DNA of 64,000 nucleotides from Medicago truncatula. Taxonomy: Eukaryota; Streptophyta; Magnoliopsida; Fabales; Fabaceae. How positions within the stretch are numbered: position 1 is the first letter of the stretch; the number at the start of each line of letters is the position of its first letter. Below, one piece after another: positions 24,957 to 37,241 of the stretch. The stretch spans positions 52,849,762-52,913,761 of the forward strand of contig NC_053042.1 of assembly GCF_003473485.1 (NCBI RefSeq), in the 5' to 3' direction. Both the position numbers and the translations under genes were made by a program. The notes under the pieces were generated by a model. The model had not been told where the DNA came from. It searched no databases and was given only the letters and a program-made list of their open reading frames with translations.

Positions 24957-25828
24957 GGCTCTGTTTGGTAAAATTAGCGGATGACTGATGAGCTAGCTGA
25001 TAGCTGATGACTAGTAGCTGATAAGCTACTTGAATTGTTTGGTAAAATTAGCGGTTCAATTAGTTGATAGATGTAAAATTACATAAAAGGACATTTTTAA
25101 TTCATAATAAAGTTTATATCAATTAATGTTTAAAGTATTTAAAAATTTAAAATTGTTAATTTAAAATTATTATTAAATTAATTTTAATTCCTAAATGTTA
25201 ATTTATATTTATTTTTATTTGCCTAAAAAAATTAGATATAAAGTGTAAAAAATTTTAAACGAAACAATAAATATAGTTTGTACAAATATATATATTGAAG
25301 GTAAACGTAACGTTCTCATTTTTTTTGTTGGATAAAATTATTGTCTTGTTTTTATTCTCTACAATTATGATATATCACACAAAAATAGTGTGTCATTTCG
25401 CAAAAAAAAAAATGTGACATTAAATATTGAAATAGTCCCACAAAAAAAAAACGTAACAATTGTAACGAAAAAAACTTAAACGTAACGGTAAAAGAAATAT
25501 CTTTTTCTATTGAGAAAAAAAGGATCTTTCATTCATAAAAAAAAATAGCATTCATATTTAAAACATATGTATTTTAATTTATAATATAATAAATGATTAA
25601 GGGTAAAAAATGGAATTTAGTTAGAATAATAAGGGTAAAATTGAAATTAAAAGTGAGAAGCTATAAGCTATAAGCTCAAACGTTACTTGGAATAGCTTCT
25701 GAAAAATAGTTTATAAGCTTGTGAAATAAGCTATAAGCTTATGGTGAAAAAGTGTTACCAAACAGAACTTTTTTTGTCAAACGAGTTTATAAACTATAAA
25801 CTCTTTTTTAGGTGTTATCAAACAGACC
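24957..25828. mobile_element. hAT-like non-autonomous element, copy 1
   Basis: Starts GGCTCTGTTTGGTAAAATTA and ends GGTGTTATCAAACAGACC. Subterminal regions are packed with short AGCTGATAAGCT / AGCTATAAGCT motifs. The AT-rich centre has no transposase. Close to copy 2 at 60316-61137 at both ends. An exact 8-bp target duplication was not found, so superfamily assignment rests on the TIR and subterminal repeats. Confidence 0.65.
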
Positions 25829-26489
25829 CATTATGTCTCCCAAATACAAAGACCAAGATACAAACAAATCCTAAGAAACATTATAACCAAAAAACAAGGG
25901 TTGAAAATTTCAATGATAAAGATCACAATTAAATCCATTCTTCGTGGATTTAATCCATGTCCAAGATAAGAGTTTTACCATAACAATGATTGTTCCACCA
26001 CTCATCTTATGTTGTTGAAAGATCAAATTATTTTTGACCTTTAGTATGTGAGACCACTTACAACAGATTGATTATATTGTTGGTACCTCTAAATCTCACT
26101 GAGTTTGGCTGATAATAATTTGGTGCGTTTGTAATTGGATTATTTTGAAGGACTGAAACATCAGAATTTTTTCAGACAAATCGGTCTCCACTCTTCAACT
26201 TATTATCGACGTCAAGCTTCGCTCGTTTTGGTGGTTAATTCATAACTTGTCATTTAATTATCATATGTGGTGGCTTAACCCTTTATTATGTATGGGCATA
26301 GGTTAACTCTATTATATTTTGTGACCATTTGGTTTTCCTTTAGACTACCTTGTGCTTCGGAAGTATAATTTTAGTTTCTTAAATTTTTTTTTTTTGAATT
26401 TTCAAAGTGACCAGATGCATGCTACTAACCATATAGATTGGATGCATTCAGCCATCTTTCTACCACTTGATACTATTATTTGATGAAAA
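25829..26489. other. Intergenic, no feature seen
   Basis: Non-coding AT-rich sequence between two elements. Nothing recognised. Confidence 0.5.
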
Positions 26490-26490
26490 A

Positions 26491-27320
26491 AAGGCTTAAA
26501 TGCTCAATTAGTTCCTTAACTTGATTTCAAGTATCAGTTTGGTCTTATAAGTAATAAAAGGTCCGTTTACGTCCTTTAACTTTATTTAAAGTAATGGTTT
26601 GGTCACTTCTGTTAATTTAATTCAAAAAAACGTTAAATTGTGGTCCCTTAACTTATTTAATTAGTATTAGTTTGGTCCTAAAACTTAACGTTTAATTAGT
26701 ATTAGGGTTTCCTATTCATCTAAGTGGTGGTTGTTCCTCAGCACTTCCTGGTCCGCCCTCCCCGCCCTCCCTACTTGGGAGTACACTCCTAGGTACTCCT
26801 AGTTTCCCTTTCCTTTTTCCTTTGATCCTTGATTCTGATGTGTTCTTTCATGGAGGGTTGGAAGAGTGTCCAAACCACACAACAGCCCATCAAGTTATCC
26901 ATCCACTGCTGTCAAAGATCTCTCTCTCAAGGAGAGAGACCCCCACCAAAGCCTCCCCCCTCCAAACCACTTCTCTGTAGTTTGCTCCAACTTCAACAGA
27001 TCTGATTTCGATCTGGCCACCACTAAAACCACCGTGGTTTTATTGGCGGTTGGTGTCTTCTACACTTGAGGAAGAAATTGATTTGGGTGATAGATTTTAG
27101 ATATTGGTTTGCTGAACCACTCTTGATTTATGTACTCTCAAAATGTGATGTTGTCCAAACATTAGCTTATTTCGCTAGGTGTGCAACCTTTAATGTATTG
27201 ATGAGGAATGTCTCCACACACTCTGTTCTAATCTTTTGTAATACTCTTTGTTTCAATCAATGAAATTATATGTTTATCGTATAAAAAAAAAAAAAAAAAG
27301 AACAAATGAACATTTAAGCC
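26491..27320. mobile_element. Putative TIR element with GC-rich cargo and an A-tract
   Basis: The left end is GGCTTAAATGCTCAATTAG and the right end, reverse complemented, is GGCTTAAATGTTCATTTG, giving inverted termini. The flanks (GAAAAAAA and TAAAAATA) are similar but not identical, so the target duplication is uncertain. Inside are a TTGGTCC-rich subterminal zone, a comparatively GC-rich stretch at 26730-27070 (CCGCCCTCCCCGCCCTCCC) that looks unlike its surroundings, and an A17 tract at 27283-27299 after CAATCAATGAAATTATATG that looks like a copied mRNA 3' end. It may be a Mutator-type element that captured or received a retro-copied piece. The 67-codon frame at 26866 has no recognised domain. 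Confidence 0.45.
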
Positions 27321-27702
27321 TAAAAATAACTACAAAAACCAACATACCTAACTATTTCCATCCAAACCTTCTAAGAATAGAAAAATACTTGCCCATTCTT
27401 GATATAAGACTCCAATCGATTGAATTTCCGTATGAAACATTAATACTTTATTGACCTTGTAAATGACATTCTTAAAAAAAAAACAAATATTGTCTCGTAA
27501 AATGACATGAAAGGTTAAAATATTTTATAGAATGATTTATATTGGGTGTATATAGTAAAAACCAAAATTGAATTTGAATATAAATTGACAGGCGAAAGGC
27601 ACCAGACACGAGAGACACAAAACACTGTCATACGTTACCGACTCTATTTATATATCTCTCTATCCAATCTCAATCACGTATTCTTCTTCTTCTTCTCTGA
27701 AA

Positions 27703-30700
27703 ATGGGTGAAGAGAGAAGAGTGATGGAGGAGAGTCTCTTATCAAAACATATTGATTCGAAAGCAGAGAATGGTGATGAAGAAGAGAGGAAGAATAGAGA
27801 AATTAGTTGGGATATTTACAGGAAAGAATTGAAGAGGATTTGTTACCTATCAGGTCCTATGGTAGCTGTAACATCTTCACAATATCTTTTACAAGTTGTG
27901 TCCATCATGATTGTTGGTCACTTAGGTGAACTCTATCTCTCTAGTGCCGCCTTAGCCATTTCCTTTGCTGGTGTCACCGGTTTCAGCTTCCTGGTAAGCT
28001 CAAAAATTACTTTCTTTTTTTAAAATCATTAAGATTTGGTGCATAATTTTATTTATTTTGTTTTTTATAGTTGAAAATTAGAGTGCAAATGCATAATCAA
28101 TTCAAAATTTTGATTTGAAACTATTTATAATTAGTTTTTTGTTTTTGTTTTGAAGTGTACTTATAATTAGCTTCTTGATTAGTTGATTATACTCCTATTT
28201 GGTTGCCTAGTTTTCTGCTACTATCTTGTTTGACTTGAATGTTTCTATAGTTTTTTTTTTTTAATTAATTAATTTTAAATTAGAAGATGAGCTTTCGGGT
28301 ACAATTTTATAAGGAAAATATCTTAGTCATTTGACTAAAGAAGCAAATGAAAATTGTGAATTGGTATCTTTCCTATTCATAGTCTTTTGTTTAAGTTCTT
28401 TTGGTATTGTCCTTAGGTTAGAGTCCTTTTTTTCCGGCCTTCCTTTGTTTAAGTTCACAGTGATTGATGTGTATGTGAGCTGTGTTTTTTATTTATATAA
28501 AATTAATTATTAAAAGTTTTGAGTAACCAGTAAAGACTATAACCCTTGAAGATGTTTGTGAATTAAAAGAAAACATTAAATGGTAATGATGAGGGCCATG
28601 AGGTTGGGCCGCCATTATTGTTTGACCATGAGAAAAATGAAGTTAGACTTGGAAGAGTTGTGTAACACGTGTGAAGTAGAATTCACGTTGTTTAGTAAAA
28701 TGGAGTTCAACATCTTATAAACAAGTGAAATGAGGATATTCCATCCGTTTTAAAATATAAATAAAATTTATATTTTAGGTTCATTTATTAAATAAATAAA
28801 TTTAAAAAGTGAATTTTGCTTATATTTTAAACGGATGGAGTATAAATCAAATGCTTTAAAAATTTTAAGTTAAATTCTGGTGTTCAACTCATTTATATAG
28901 TTGTTTTATGCTAAATGTGGGTGATCCTTAAGTTCCATCATAACCCAACAAGAATCTCCTTAAAACTTAACTATTTCTTTTGGGCAGAGAACTTCACTGT
29001 AAGTATCAAGCCTTTGTATAACATGCATAAATAAATTTGTCTTGTACGATGCACAAATATCTTTTTCACAATTAGATCAATGTTTCACATCATTTTTCAT
29101 TTTATGCATAATAGAAGACTTAACTCATTCCTAACCAAAAAAAAAAAAAAAGACTTAACTCATTTAATAAATAATGAATATTTTACTAGTATCTTGATTT
29201 TTTTTTAACGTTAGATACTCCTACCGCGGATTGTGTGGAATGTGCCTCAAGGTGTATTTTTTTCTTCATATTATCTATTTCTTTTAACTAAATAATATCC
29301 GTTTTTCGATTTTCGTCTCTAATAAATTGATTATTTTGGGACATTAACTGTTTTAGATGTCGCGTGTCCACATCCTCCCAAAAAAGATGCGGTGAGTCCA
29401 CTTTTTGTGGTCCCCATTTCACCTATAAATATCAAGTACTGAACCTTCATTATTATTATGCAAATTTCCTTGAATTACATTTTATATTTTTCTTATAAAC
29501 CAGGAATATGCATCCAATTTCACCAATCGTACCCCAAAAAGACAAAAACGCTATGGCTGCTATTTTTTGTCTTCTTCTGCATTTTCATAAAGAACAATGA
29601 TATTTGTACATCCATTTAATGACAACTTTGGTGACAATTTTGTTTTCCTCTCTTTTGATTGGTCAAAAACAATGGAGAGAGAAAAAGAAAGAGAGAGGAT
29701 AATATCATATGAGTATGAGAAAGAAAGTTGTCAAAAAGTTGTAGCAAAATGGTTGTACAAATATCATTTCTCTTTCATAAAATCTCATCTTTAGATTGTA
29801 TGTTAGACCTCCAAATTTCAATACCTTGTGAACCATTAAAGCATTGAATTGACAGTGAAATTAATGTATTTACTAGTATTTAGCAATTAGTTTATCTTCG
29901 TCATCAACTATTTCTAACATTATTAGCTTGCTCAAAAATTAGCAAGGTATATACATGTTTAGGCACACTCATCTTATAAACTAGTTTTTTTTGGAGTAAG
30001 ATCAAAATCCATTTAACATGGTGCAGGGCATGTGAGAATCAGACTTAGACTTAGGTCCACGCTAGGCAAAAATGTGGATATTGAAGTTGTATTTGAGTAT
30101 CACATTGCCAATGTTCCCGAGTTGTGCAATGTATATATTGATTTGTGCACCCTCATCTTATGAGTTAGCCTTTGAGAGTGAGATACATGTATTTAACAAT
30201 TTTCTCTCCAAGTTACCTAATGCATTGATGATTTTACTCATGCTAACAGATGGGAATGGCTAGTGGACTAGAAACCACATGTGGACAAGCTTATGGAGCT
30301 AAACAATATCAAAGAATAGGAATACAAACATACACATCTATATTTTCTCTCATATTGGTTTGTTTACCACTATCTTTTATTTGGATCAACATTGAGAGCA
30401 TACTAGTTTTCACAGGACAAGACCCTCTAATTGCACATGAAGCAGGAAGATTCACAATTTGGCTTCTTCCAGCACTTTTTGCATATGCAATATTGCAACC
30501 ACTAGTTAGATATTTTCAAATACAAAGCTTGCTTATTCCAATGCTTTTAAGCTCTTGTGTCACTCTTTGTATCCATATACCTCTTTGCTGGGCTTTGGTA
30601 TTCAAGACAGGATTGAATAATATTGGTGGTGCAATTGCAATGAGCATTTCCATTTGGTTAAATGTGATTTTTCTTGGATTATACATGAGATACTCTTCCT

Positions 30701-32649
30701 CATGCGCAAAAACTAGAGCACCGATTTCTATGGAACTATTTCAAGGAATTTGGGAGTTTTTTCGCTTCGCTATACCTTCTGCTGTAATGGTTTGGTAACT
30801 CATCTTCCTCTTCAACTAAATTTGTATATATTCATTCATTGAATGAATCAACGTTTCCGTTTTTTAAATTCGATGGAATAAATTGAAAGTTTCTAATTTG
30901 AGTGACAAAACTGATCGACCCTTACGATTTCAAGGACTAAAATGCTGATTTACTTTCAATTTCCCAAAAGAGTTCTACAAGATGCTGTGTTATTTATTTT
31001 CCATTAAATTTGAATGATATATTTATTTTTTCATGTTGATGATTGTAGCCTTGAGTGGTGGTCATATGAGCTAATTGTCTTGCTCTCTGGACTTTTACCT
31101 AATCCACAACTTGAAACTTCAGTTCTATCAGTTTGGTATGTTAGCTACTTTAGTTTTTTAATAGTGATTGATCAATTTTTTTTTCATAGTCTGGTGAGGT
31201 TTTTGCTAATTTTATTTATATTTTTCCACAGTCTCAATACCATTGCAACTCTCTATACAATACCATTTGGAATTGGTGCTGCAGCAAGGTTACAAGTTTA
31301 TCATAAACATATTTATTCTTAATATTCTAATTTCTAACCATTGAAGTTATATTCAATTGAATTATTATTTTTTGTCTCTGAATATTATAGCACAAGGGTT
31401 TCAAATGAATTAGGAGCTGGTAATCCATTTGAAGCACGTGTTGCCGTGTTAGCTGCTATGTCACTTGGACTCACTGAAGCAAGTATAGTGAGCGCAACCC
31501 TCTTTGCATGCCGCCATGTTTATGGCTACATTTTCAGTAGTGATACAGAAGTTGTTAAATACGTCACTGTCTTGGCTCCTCTGGTTTCTATATCCGTTAT
31601 ACTCGACAGCATACAAGGCGTTCTCGCAGGTAAATTGCTCCGTATGCAAGGTTTCTATGTTGTTTGTAGTGACTCAACATGATCACTAAAGATAATATGC
31701 TAGAATTAGTTGAATATTGTTTAAGATAGTTCACAAATCTAAATTCTATCACAATAAGACAAACATTCTCTAAGTTTGTTTACTATTTTATTATTCAGGG
31801 GTTGCTAGAGGTTGTGGGTGGCAACATATAGGAGTTTATGTCAATCTAGGAGCCTTCTACTTATGTGGGATTCCTGTTGCTGCTGCATTGGCATTTTGGG
31901 TTCAAGTGGGAGGAAAAGGACTTTGGATTGGTATACAAGTCGGTGCTTTTGTTCAATGTGTTCTACTTTCTATCATAACATGTTGTATAAATTGGGAGCA
32001 ACTGGTATGCACTTTAACCTTCATCTTGAAATCTCAAATTTCAAATTTATTGTGCTTTGATTCACAATTTTAAGGACAGTATAACGTATAGCCAATCTGG
32101 ATAAAATTTTCTCTAAGCACTTGTGCTATGTTACATTGATTATGGAGTAAATCAACATTTCGGTTCTCAAAATTGTAATAGCCGAGCAATTCAGTCCCTA
32201 AAATTTACGAAATAGGAAAATAGTCTTGTAAATTAAAGAACATAAATCAATTCAGTCCTTAAAACTAAATATTTCTTTAGTTGACATCCATAGAAACTAA
32301 TAAAAGACGTATATATTGACTTGAATAGTATGCTGTTGCATGCATCAAGATACACAATATAACACTTAAAACCGTGGTGCTAAATTTGAAGGAAAGAAAG
32401 AGGACTAAATTAATTGAAGTTGTTTATTTTATAAGACTAAATTGTTATCTGGTAAATTGGAGGACTAAATTGACTACAGTTTTAATTTCAACGAGTGAAG
32501 TGTAAATTTGTTCGATGATTATGTAGCAGTAGAATCCTTTTAGGCAATTATTTATTAATCTCAATTGTGTGGTTTTACTAATGCAGGCAAGTAAGGCTAG
32601 ACAGAGGTTGTTTGATGTTCAATTTTCAGCAGAGAACAGACTTGTATGA
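27703..32649 (+). CDS. MATE/DTX family transporter (MATE-2), 7 exons
   Basis: Second intact DETOXIFICATION-type membrane transporter. Exons 27703-27993, 30250-30794, 31049-31135, 31232-31288, 31391-31629, 31799-32004, 32587-32649; total 1,488 nt, 495 aa, phases consistent. Exon 2-5 lengths (545, 87, 57, 239) equal those of MATE-1, and exon 6 (206) equals MATE-1 exons 6 plus 7 (119+87), so the intron splitting VGG/KGLWIG is absent here. Signatures: [74 protein letters not shown] Glu/Arg-rich N-terminus precedes helix 1. TATTTATATATC near 27646 and a CTT-rich leader fit a promoter. Intron 1 (2.26 kb) hosts three insertions. Protein divergence from MATE-1 is large, so this is an older paralogue than the F-box pair. 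Confidence 0.9.
28739..28840. mobile_element. Stowaway-like MITE in MATE-2 intron 1
   Basis: 102 bp with inverted ends TTCCATCCGTTTTAAAATAT and (reverse complemented) CTCCATCCGTTTAAAATATA, flanked by TA. No coding capacity. Confidence 0.8.
29130..29150 (+). mobile_element. Minimal retro-insertion: 7 bases plus A-tail with target duplication
   Basis: AGACTTAACTCATT occurs at 29116-29129 and again at 29151-29164. Between the copies lies only CCTAACC and about 14 A. This is the footprint of target-primed reverse transcription that copied little beyond the poly(A) tail, that is, an extremely 5'-truncated LINE or SINE. Confidence 0.75.
29592..29772. mobile_element. Mutator-type MITE with 9-bp target duplication
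   Basis: 181 bp. Ends GAACAATGATATTTGTACA and (reverse complemented) GAGAAATGATATTTGTACA; flanked by TTTCATAAA at 29583-29591 and 29773-29781. The 9-bp duplication marks it as a Mutator-superfamily MITE. The first bases resemble the element at 40693 (GAGCAATGATACA). Located in MATE-2 intron 1. Confidence 0.85.
32110..32525. repeat. Repeat-like block in the last MATE-2 intron
   Basis: Contains CAATTCAGTCC and ACTAAATTG/GACTAAATTGACT phrases on opposite strands, typical of dispersed non-coding repeats in legume introns. Ends not defined; related phrases appear in the intron at 30840-30960. Confidence 0.35.
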
Positions 32650-35110
32650 TAAGAAAGGTCATTGAGTGAAGTCCAAATTTGTTACGGGACAATTCCCCGC
32701 TTTATTGGAGATTATGATTTAAAGCTTTGATATCTTATTTTAATTAGATAGTATAGTATATGAGCATATATGTCTTGGTGTATCTGAACAGGAATCTCCG
32801 GGCATTTTTCTCATGATAAAAAGAACAAAACATTGAGCAATACATCTATTTTACTAGCACTGTGCTGCACGGAATACAAATTGAGATTTTTGTGATGCCT
32901 TGTGTGTGATTGATTGTTTTTGTTTGGTCTCTTTTTTTTCTTTCTTCTTCTTTTGTTGCAATAGTTTTGGTTTCTGACGATATTTTCTTACAGAAAGAAT
33001 TGTTGATGTGCCAACCAAGCTCCATTTTAGCACTTGTGACGTGACATATTTCGTTGACATGATATGTTTTTGCATCTAACTCACCTAAAATTTTTCGCCA
33101 CCCTCAACCTAAAAATGCACGTAAAACTCATCCCATTCCTAAAATCCATCATCATCTTCAACTCAAAAGAACGAAATAAAGAAGAAAAAAAATCATTTGT
33201 AGTAACTAGTAACTAGGAGAAGTGGAGCAAACATGGAAGAGTAATAAGTCTACATGCACAGTGTCTATGGTGATGGCGTTGGCGTATGTTGACACAAAGC
33301 TAGCGTTAGGTTAGAACCCGGTAAGAGTTGTAAGGGTGTTCCACGAATGGAACACGAAGGGACATACCTATGATTAAAGCTCGCGATATAGATGAACAAG
33401 GTGTGTCTGGGACCTAGATTCACAGTTGAGCAGGGAAGGTGGCACCAAAACAACACTTGGGTTCTTGTATTGGCAGCAACATTTACATGGGCTTAGTTGG
33501 AGGCAGTGATCGAAGGGAGGAGTTTCTAGAAGGTTGCTTTGTGGTAATAGTGATGGGAGAATGACAACGAGTACACGGACAAATGCAAAAGCCCTAATTA
33601 AGGTATATTTTTTTTATTGTTATCACACCATTGATCCGTGCTAACGCACGTGTCATATTGAATGTAATATTTGACGGTAATAGGTAACAAAATAATTTAG
33701 TTGAATGTCAAAATATTAAGAAGCATATACGTTGGTACTGTACCATAACATAATATTTCCATGACATCGTCTTTGGTAGTGTAACATAACCTAATATTTT
33801 AGAAAGTAAATATTTGACATTAAATGCAAAAGTGTGGAGGAAAATTAGGCGAGAGAATTAGGTTAAAATTAGGTTTAATTTTGCGAGACGGGTTAAAATT
33901 TATAACTAAGAGAAAAAATATGAATTAATTTTCGCATGAAATTAGAAACATAATTTGACTGTAGATAAACATTAAATGCAAAAGTATGGAGGGAAATTAG
34001 GCGAGAGAATTAGGTTAAAATTAGGTTTAATTTTGCGAGACGGGTTAAGATTAATAAGTATACTACCGCACGGGTCCCTACCGAGAAGAATCCACAACAA
34101 TGTAAACATATATAGTTAATAAAAGTTTTATAAAAATATAAAAATAAGTTCCCTTCTACTACAACAATAGCAACAAAATGAGATGGTAGCATACATAAGA
34201 AAAAGGACTCGGCATGTTAATAAGCATGTTGATATAAACATTAACTAATTGTACCAGCATGTTGATAAGTAGGTGCACCAATCCATATAAGTATGTCGAC
34301 CAAATACCCTAAGTACATAGTACATAACTGAACTGCACCTTACACTAAGTGCCAAACCGATATAATTGTATCTAAGCACTTACTAAGTGCATAAGCATGA
34401 TGATATAATATACTTCCCACCATTAAATAAATGAACCTTCTATGTTTTTGTAGGATAAATGAACCTGACATGCACTGATGTAACTTCATATATAAGCTCT
34501 ATTTTAAGGACACCAATTATATTAACATGTTAAACTAACGTCCCTTGATATATTTGGCAAAGAAGCATGCTTGCCATATGACAACTTTATGATAAGGAAT
34601 GATTTGAAAGGTCTTGCCCCCTGCATTGTGAATACATTATAATTTATTTCATTCTGGATGCAAATAAGGACATAAGTAAAATTCATCGTGTAAATCTTAA
34701 GTCACGATAAAATACCTCTTTAAATTTTTTAAACAGTACTTAAACTTTTGAAGACAATAATCAAACCAGCATGCTTACAGTACGGTAATATGTGTCTCAA
34801 GATATGGTTAGGCTGATACAATTCTCGCTATATGTTTGCAATTTTTGAATGGTCCGAGTTTATAATGTACTGAAAGCAAACATAGGCGCACATGTTTAAT
34901 CATTTGTATTGCAAGAACAGAACCAAACGACGCATCTTAATTCAAAATGCCAAAGGCCAAAATGCTTCTTTCAATTCAAATGATATCAACAACTCTTACA
35001 AAACAACAACTTCTACAATTGTTCCACTTGAAAGAAGACTTCAAAAATTAACCAAAAGAAACAAAAACGAAATCAACCAAAGAAAAACAATAAAACTGAA
35101 TCCAACAACT
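32650..35110. other. Intergenic; non-coding with a direct repeat
   Basis: No gene recognised. Short frames lack domains. Contains the direct repeat at 33816-34048. A small hairpin CGTGC-TAAC-GCACG at 33637-33650 resembles those near Helitron 3' ends, but no CTRR terminus follows at the expected place. Confidence 0.5.
33816..34050. repeat. Two-copy direct repeat, 151 bp period
   Basis: The block with GGCGAGAGAATTAGGTTAAA and TTTAATTTTGCGAGACGGGT at about 33828-33895 recurs at about 33979-34046, nearly unchanged. A tandem duplication of about 150 bp. Confidence 0.8.
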
Positions 35111-35112
35111 AA

Positions 35113-35379
35113 ATTCAAAAAACAGATGGGCGTCTGACTTCTAGGTAGAGTGTATCATTGTTCCCAACCCTTGGAGCACCGACCTTCGTTACTTACACCT
35201 ATTGGTATGTTGCGTGCTTCAATCATACGCTTCCAACCCCCTCCAATTTTGATGTGGCGATGTGGCCGTTTCCCGAACACAGTGATACAATTCCACTTGT
35301 TTCCACACTCATCAATCAACACCACAGAGGCAGTCTTCTTCCCCAATGTCAAAGCACAAAATGATTCATAGAGTAACAA
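35113..35379 (-). pseudogene. B3-domain gene fragment, frameshifted
   Basis: The minus strand after a CTGTAG acceptor (35380-35381) reads LLYESFCALTLGKKTASVVL, then DECGNKWNCITVFGK, IGGGWKRMIEARNIPIGV, and after a one-base frame change VGAPRVGNNDTLYLEVRRP and a stop near 35113. This is the C-terminal half of a legume-type B3 domain. An upstream ATG at 35576-35574 with a donor at 35551 and a TATA box (CTATAAATAG, about 35639-35648, minus strand) suggest the original promoter survives, but I could not build a clean first exon. Called a pseudogene because of the frame change and lack of the N-terminal half; a sequencing error would alter that. Confidence 0.6.
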
Positions 35380-35636
35380 CTACAGAATCAAACAGATAGA
35401 TTAAACTAATATCAATGTATAAGCGATATAATCTTAGGTCCAGTGGAGCTGCGAATAAAACACATAACAACTGATTAGAACTAACAATTATTAATGTGAC
35501 TAAATTGATTAGAACCTAAACTTTATGGAAATCAATCAAGATTAAATGTACCTCTCAAGCAATGCAATCGCACCATAAGTGCAGAGTTTGAATGTATTGA
35601 TGATTGCTACTTGCTAAAAAATGCAGGTCTGTACAC

Positions 35637-35650
35637 TACTATTTATAGAG
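35637..35650 (-). promoter_or_regulatory. TATA box upstream of the B3 fragment
   Basis: Minus-strand CTATAAATAGTAGTG lies about 70 bases upstream of the candidate ATG at 35576. Position and sequence fit a plant core promoter. Confidence 0.4.
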
Positions 35651-36867
35651 GGATCATAGAGAAATTGAATTTGAACCATGGTGACATGTGTACAGAATGA
35701 GATTGGGGAGTTGTAGAGACTTTTCGGGGAAAACAAATTCACTTGCTGCATGGGAAGTTCACATTAATTGCACGTGTTTGTTTAAGGGAATAGCAGGTAG
35801 TTGGCAGCCAAGGCCGAAATAAATGCAAGCTTGGGAGGGAAGTGTTCTAATCTGGATGATCTGATTGGTTGATAGAGGTAACTGAAAGGTCATGTAAAAC
35901 AACGGCTGTGATTTAGTGTGTGGTTGGCAGCTGAGATTAACATTAATTACAGATTAGGGAGGGAAAAACAGGAGTGATTAGGGCAACACTGCCAGCTCAT
36001 CAAGTCTGGCTTTTATAATAAAGGATAAGTAAGAGAAAATTGTCAGTGGCTTAGTGGTGAAATTGTTGAGAAGAAGCCATTAAAACTCGGGGTTAACATT
36101 TATAAATAAGAGATATATTTTTTATGGGAATTTTTCATTCAACTAAAAGTAGTAAATTTTTTAATTGAAAAACACAAATTATTTACTAAAAAAATTATAT
36201 ATTTAATATAAAGTGTACAAATTCTAAGACAGACTTATCATTTTAAATTTTTTATCACGTGCACATGGTAGAGAAACCCTACCGAACAAGTTATCATGAA
36301 AGACAATTATTAATTGTGATTTATTTTACCGAGCCATTAGTTTGGTTAATTAGTAATATCACATTTGCCTTGTGTATTTGACGACATTAACTTAAGATTA
36401 TTTGGTTGTAAAATAATCAACATAAAATTTAAAATAATTATTCTATCTAAGTTTTATCTCAATTGATAAAGATATTGTATAATATAATATATGTAAGTGT
36501 TGTGTTCGAACACAAACATCAACTTATTCATAATTTCTATCCATCAAACTATTTGATCCAAACAAATTTAAAATAAATAGAGAATAAAGTATAAAATATA
36601 TTTTGTAACAATCAAAGAATTTTTTCAATTTAATAAATTGAAATATTATTTAATTAAAAAATAAGGAGTAAAACATAGAAATTTCTTATGCATTTACATA
36701 CTATATATGATAAAAATATATCATATAAAAATAAACTAAAAACTATCAATCATATATTCAATAACTATTTAACTATTATTTAATGAACGCTATTTTTATC
36801 CTTTTAATTTTTAGTCTTCTTATTTATTCTTCCTTTTATTTGTCCTTTGTTTTTCTTATTATTGTTT
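35650..36867. other. AT-rich intergenic region
   Basis: No gene or structured repeat recognised. Confidence 0.5.
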
Positions 36868-36943
36868 GGTGGTGGTCGGGATTTGAACCCCAAACTTTAC
36901 ATATATTATGCGTTGTCTATGGCAACTGAGCTAAGCTCACAAG
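36868..36943 (-). repeat. tRNA-derived SINE-like copy
   Basis: On the minus strand: CTTGTGAGCTTAGCTCAG followed by TTGCCATAGACAACG, then ATATGTAAAG and TTTGGGGTTCAAATCCCGAC, with box A and box B of a pol III promoter. Same family as 63355 and 63623. Confidence 0.7.
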
Positions 36944-37203
36944 AACCTTTGTTTTTCTTATTCAGTTTGAGAGGATTAGTCTTTATTTCGGATATGACTT
37001 TTTATTTATTCTTCCATATTCAAATGCTTTCAAATGGATTGAAATAATTTAGAAAAATATAATGTACTTTCTTTTCTTCCTTTTCTTTTCTTTCGGGATT
37101 CGTGTATGTATAGTACAATGTTAAAGAAGTAAAAAATAAGTCTTTTTGATAGCTAAACTCTTTTGAGTTAAAAGATTATAGGACGACTCTTTCAATTCAA
37201 CTG

Positions 37204-37231
37204 TTTTTTTTTTTTTTTTTTTGACAAAATT
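37204..37231 (-). mobile_element. Minimal retro-insertion with 10-bp target duplication
   Basis: AATTCAACTG lies at 37194-37203 and 37232-37241. Between them are only about 19 T and GACAAAATT, so on the minus strand a handful of bases followed by a poly(A) tail. A second example of a nearly tail-only retro-insertion (compare 29130-29150). Confidence 0.75.
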
Positions 37232-37241
37232 AATTCAACTG

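Noticed and set aside
26866..27069. 67-codon frame in the GC-rich cargo at 26.9 kb
   Set aside because: Low-complexity Pro/Ser-rich sequence without a recognisable family; could be captured sequence but not supportable as a gene.
33600..33665. Helitron 3' end
   Set aside because: The hairpin CGTGC-TAAC-GCACG is there, but no CTRR terminus or A/T insertion context follows.
34892..35137. 81-codon Lys/Asn-rich frame
   Set aside because: Composition follows A-rich DNA; no motif and no splice signals. It overlaps the minus-strand B3 fragment.
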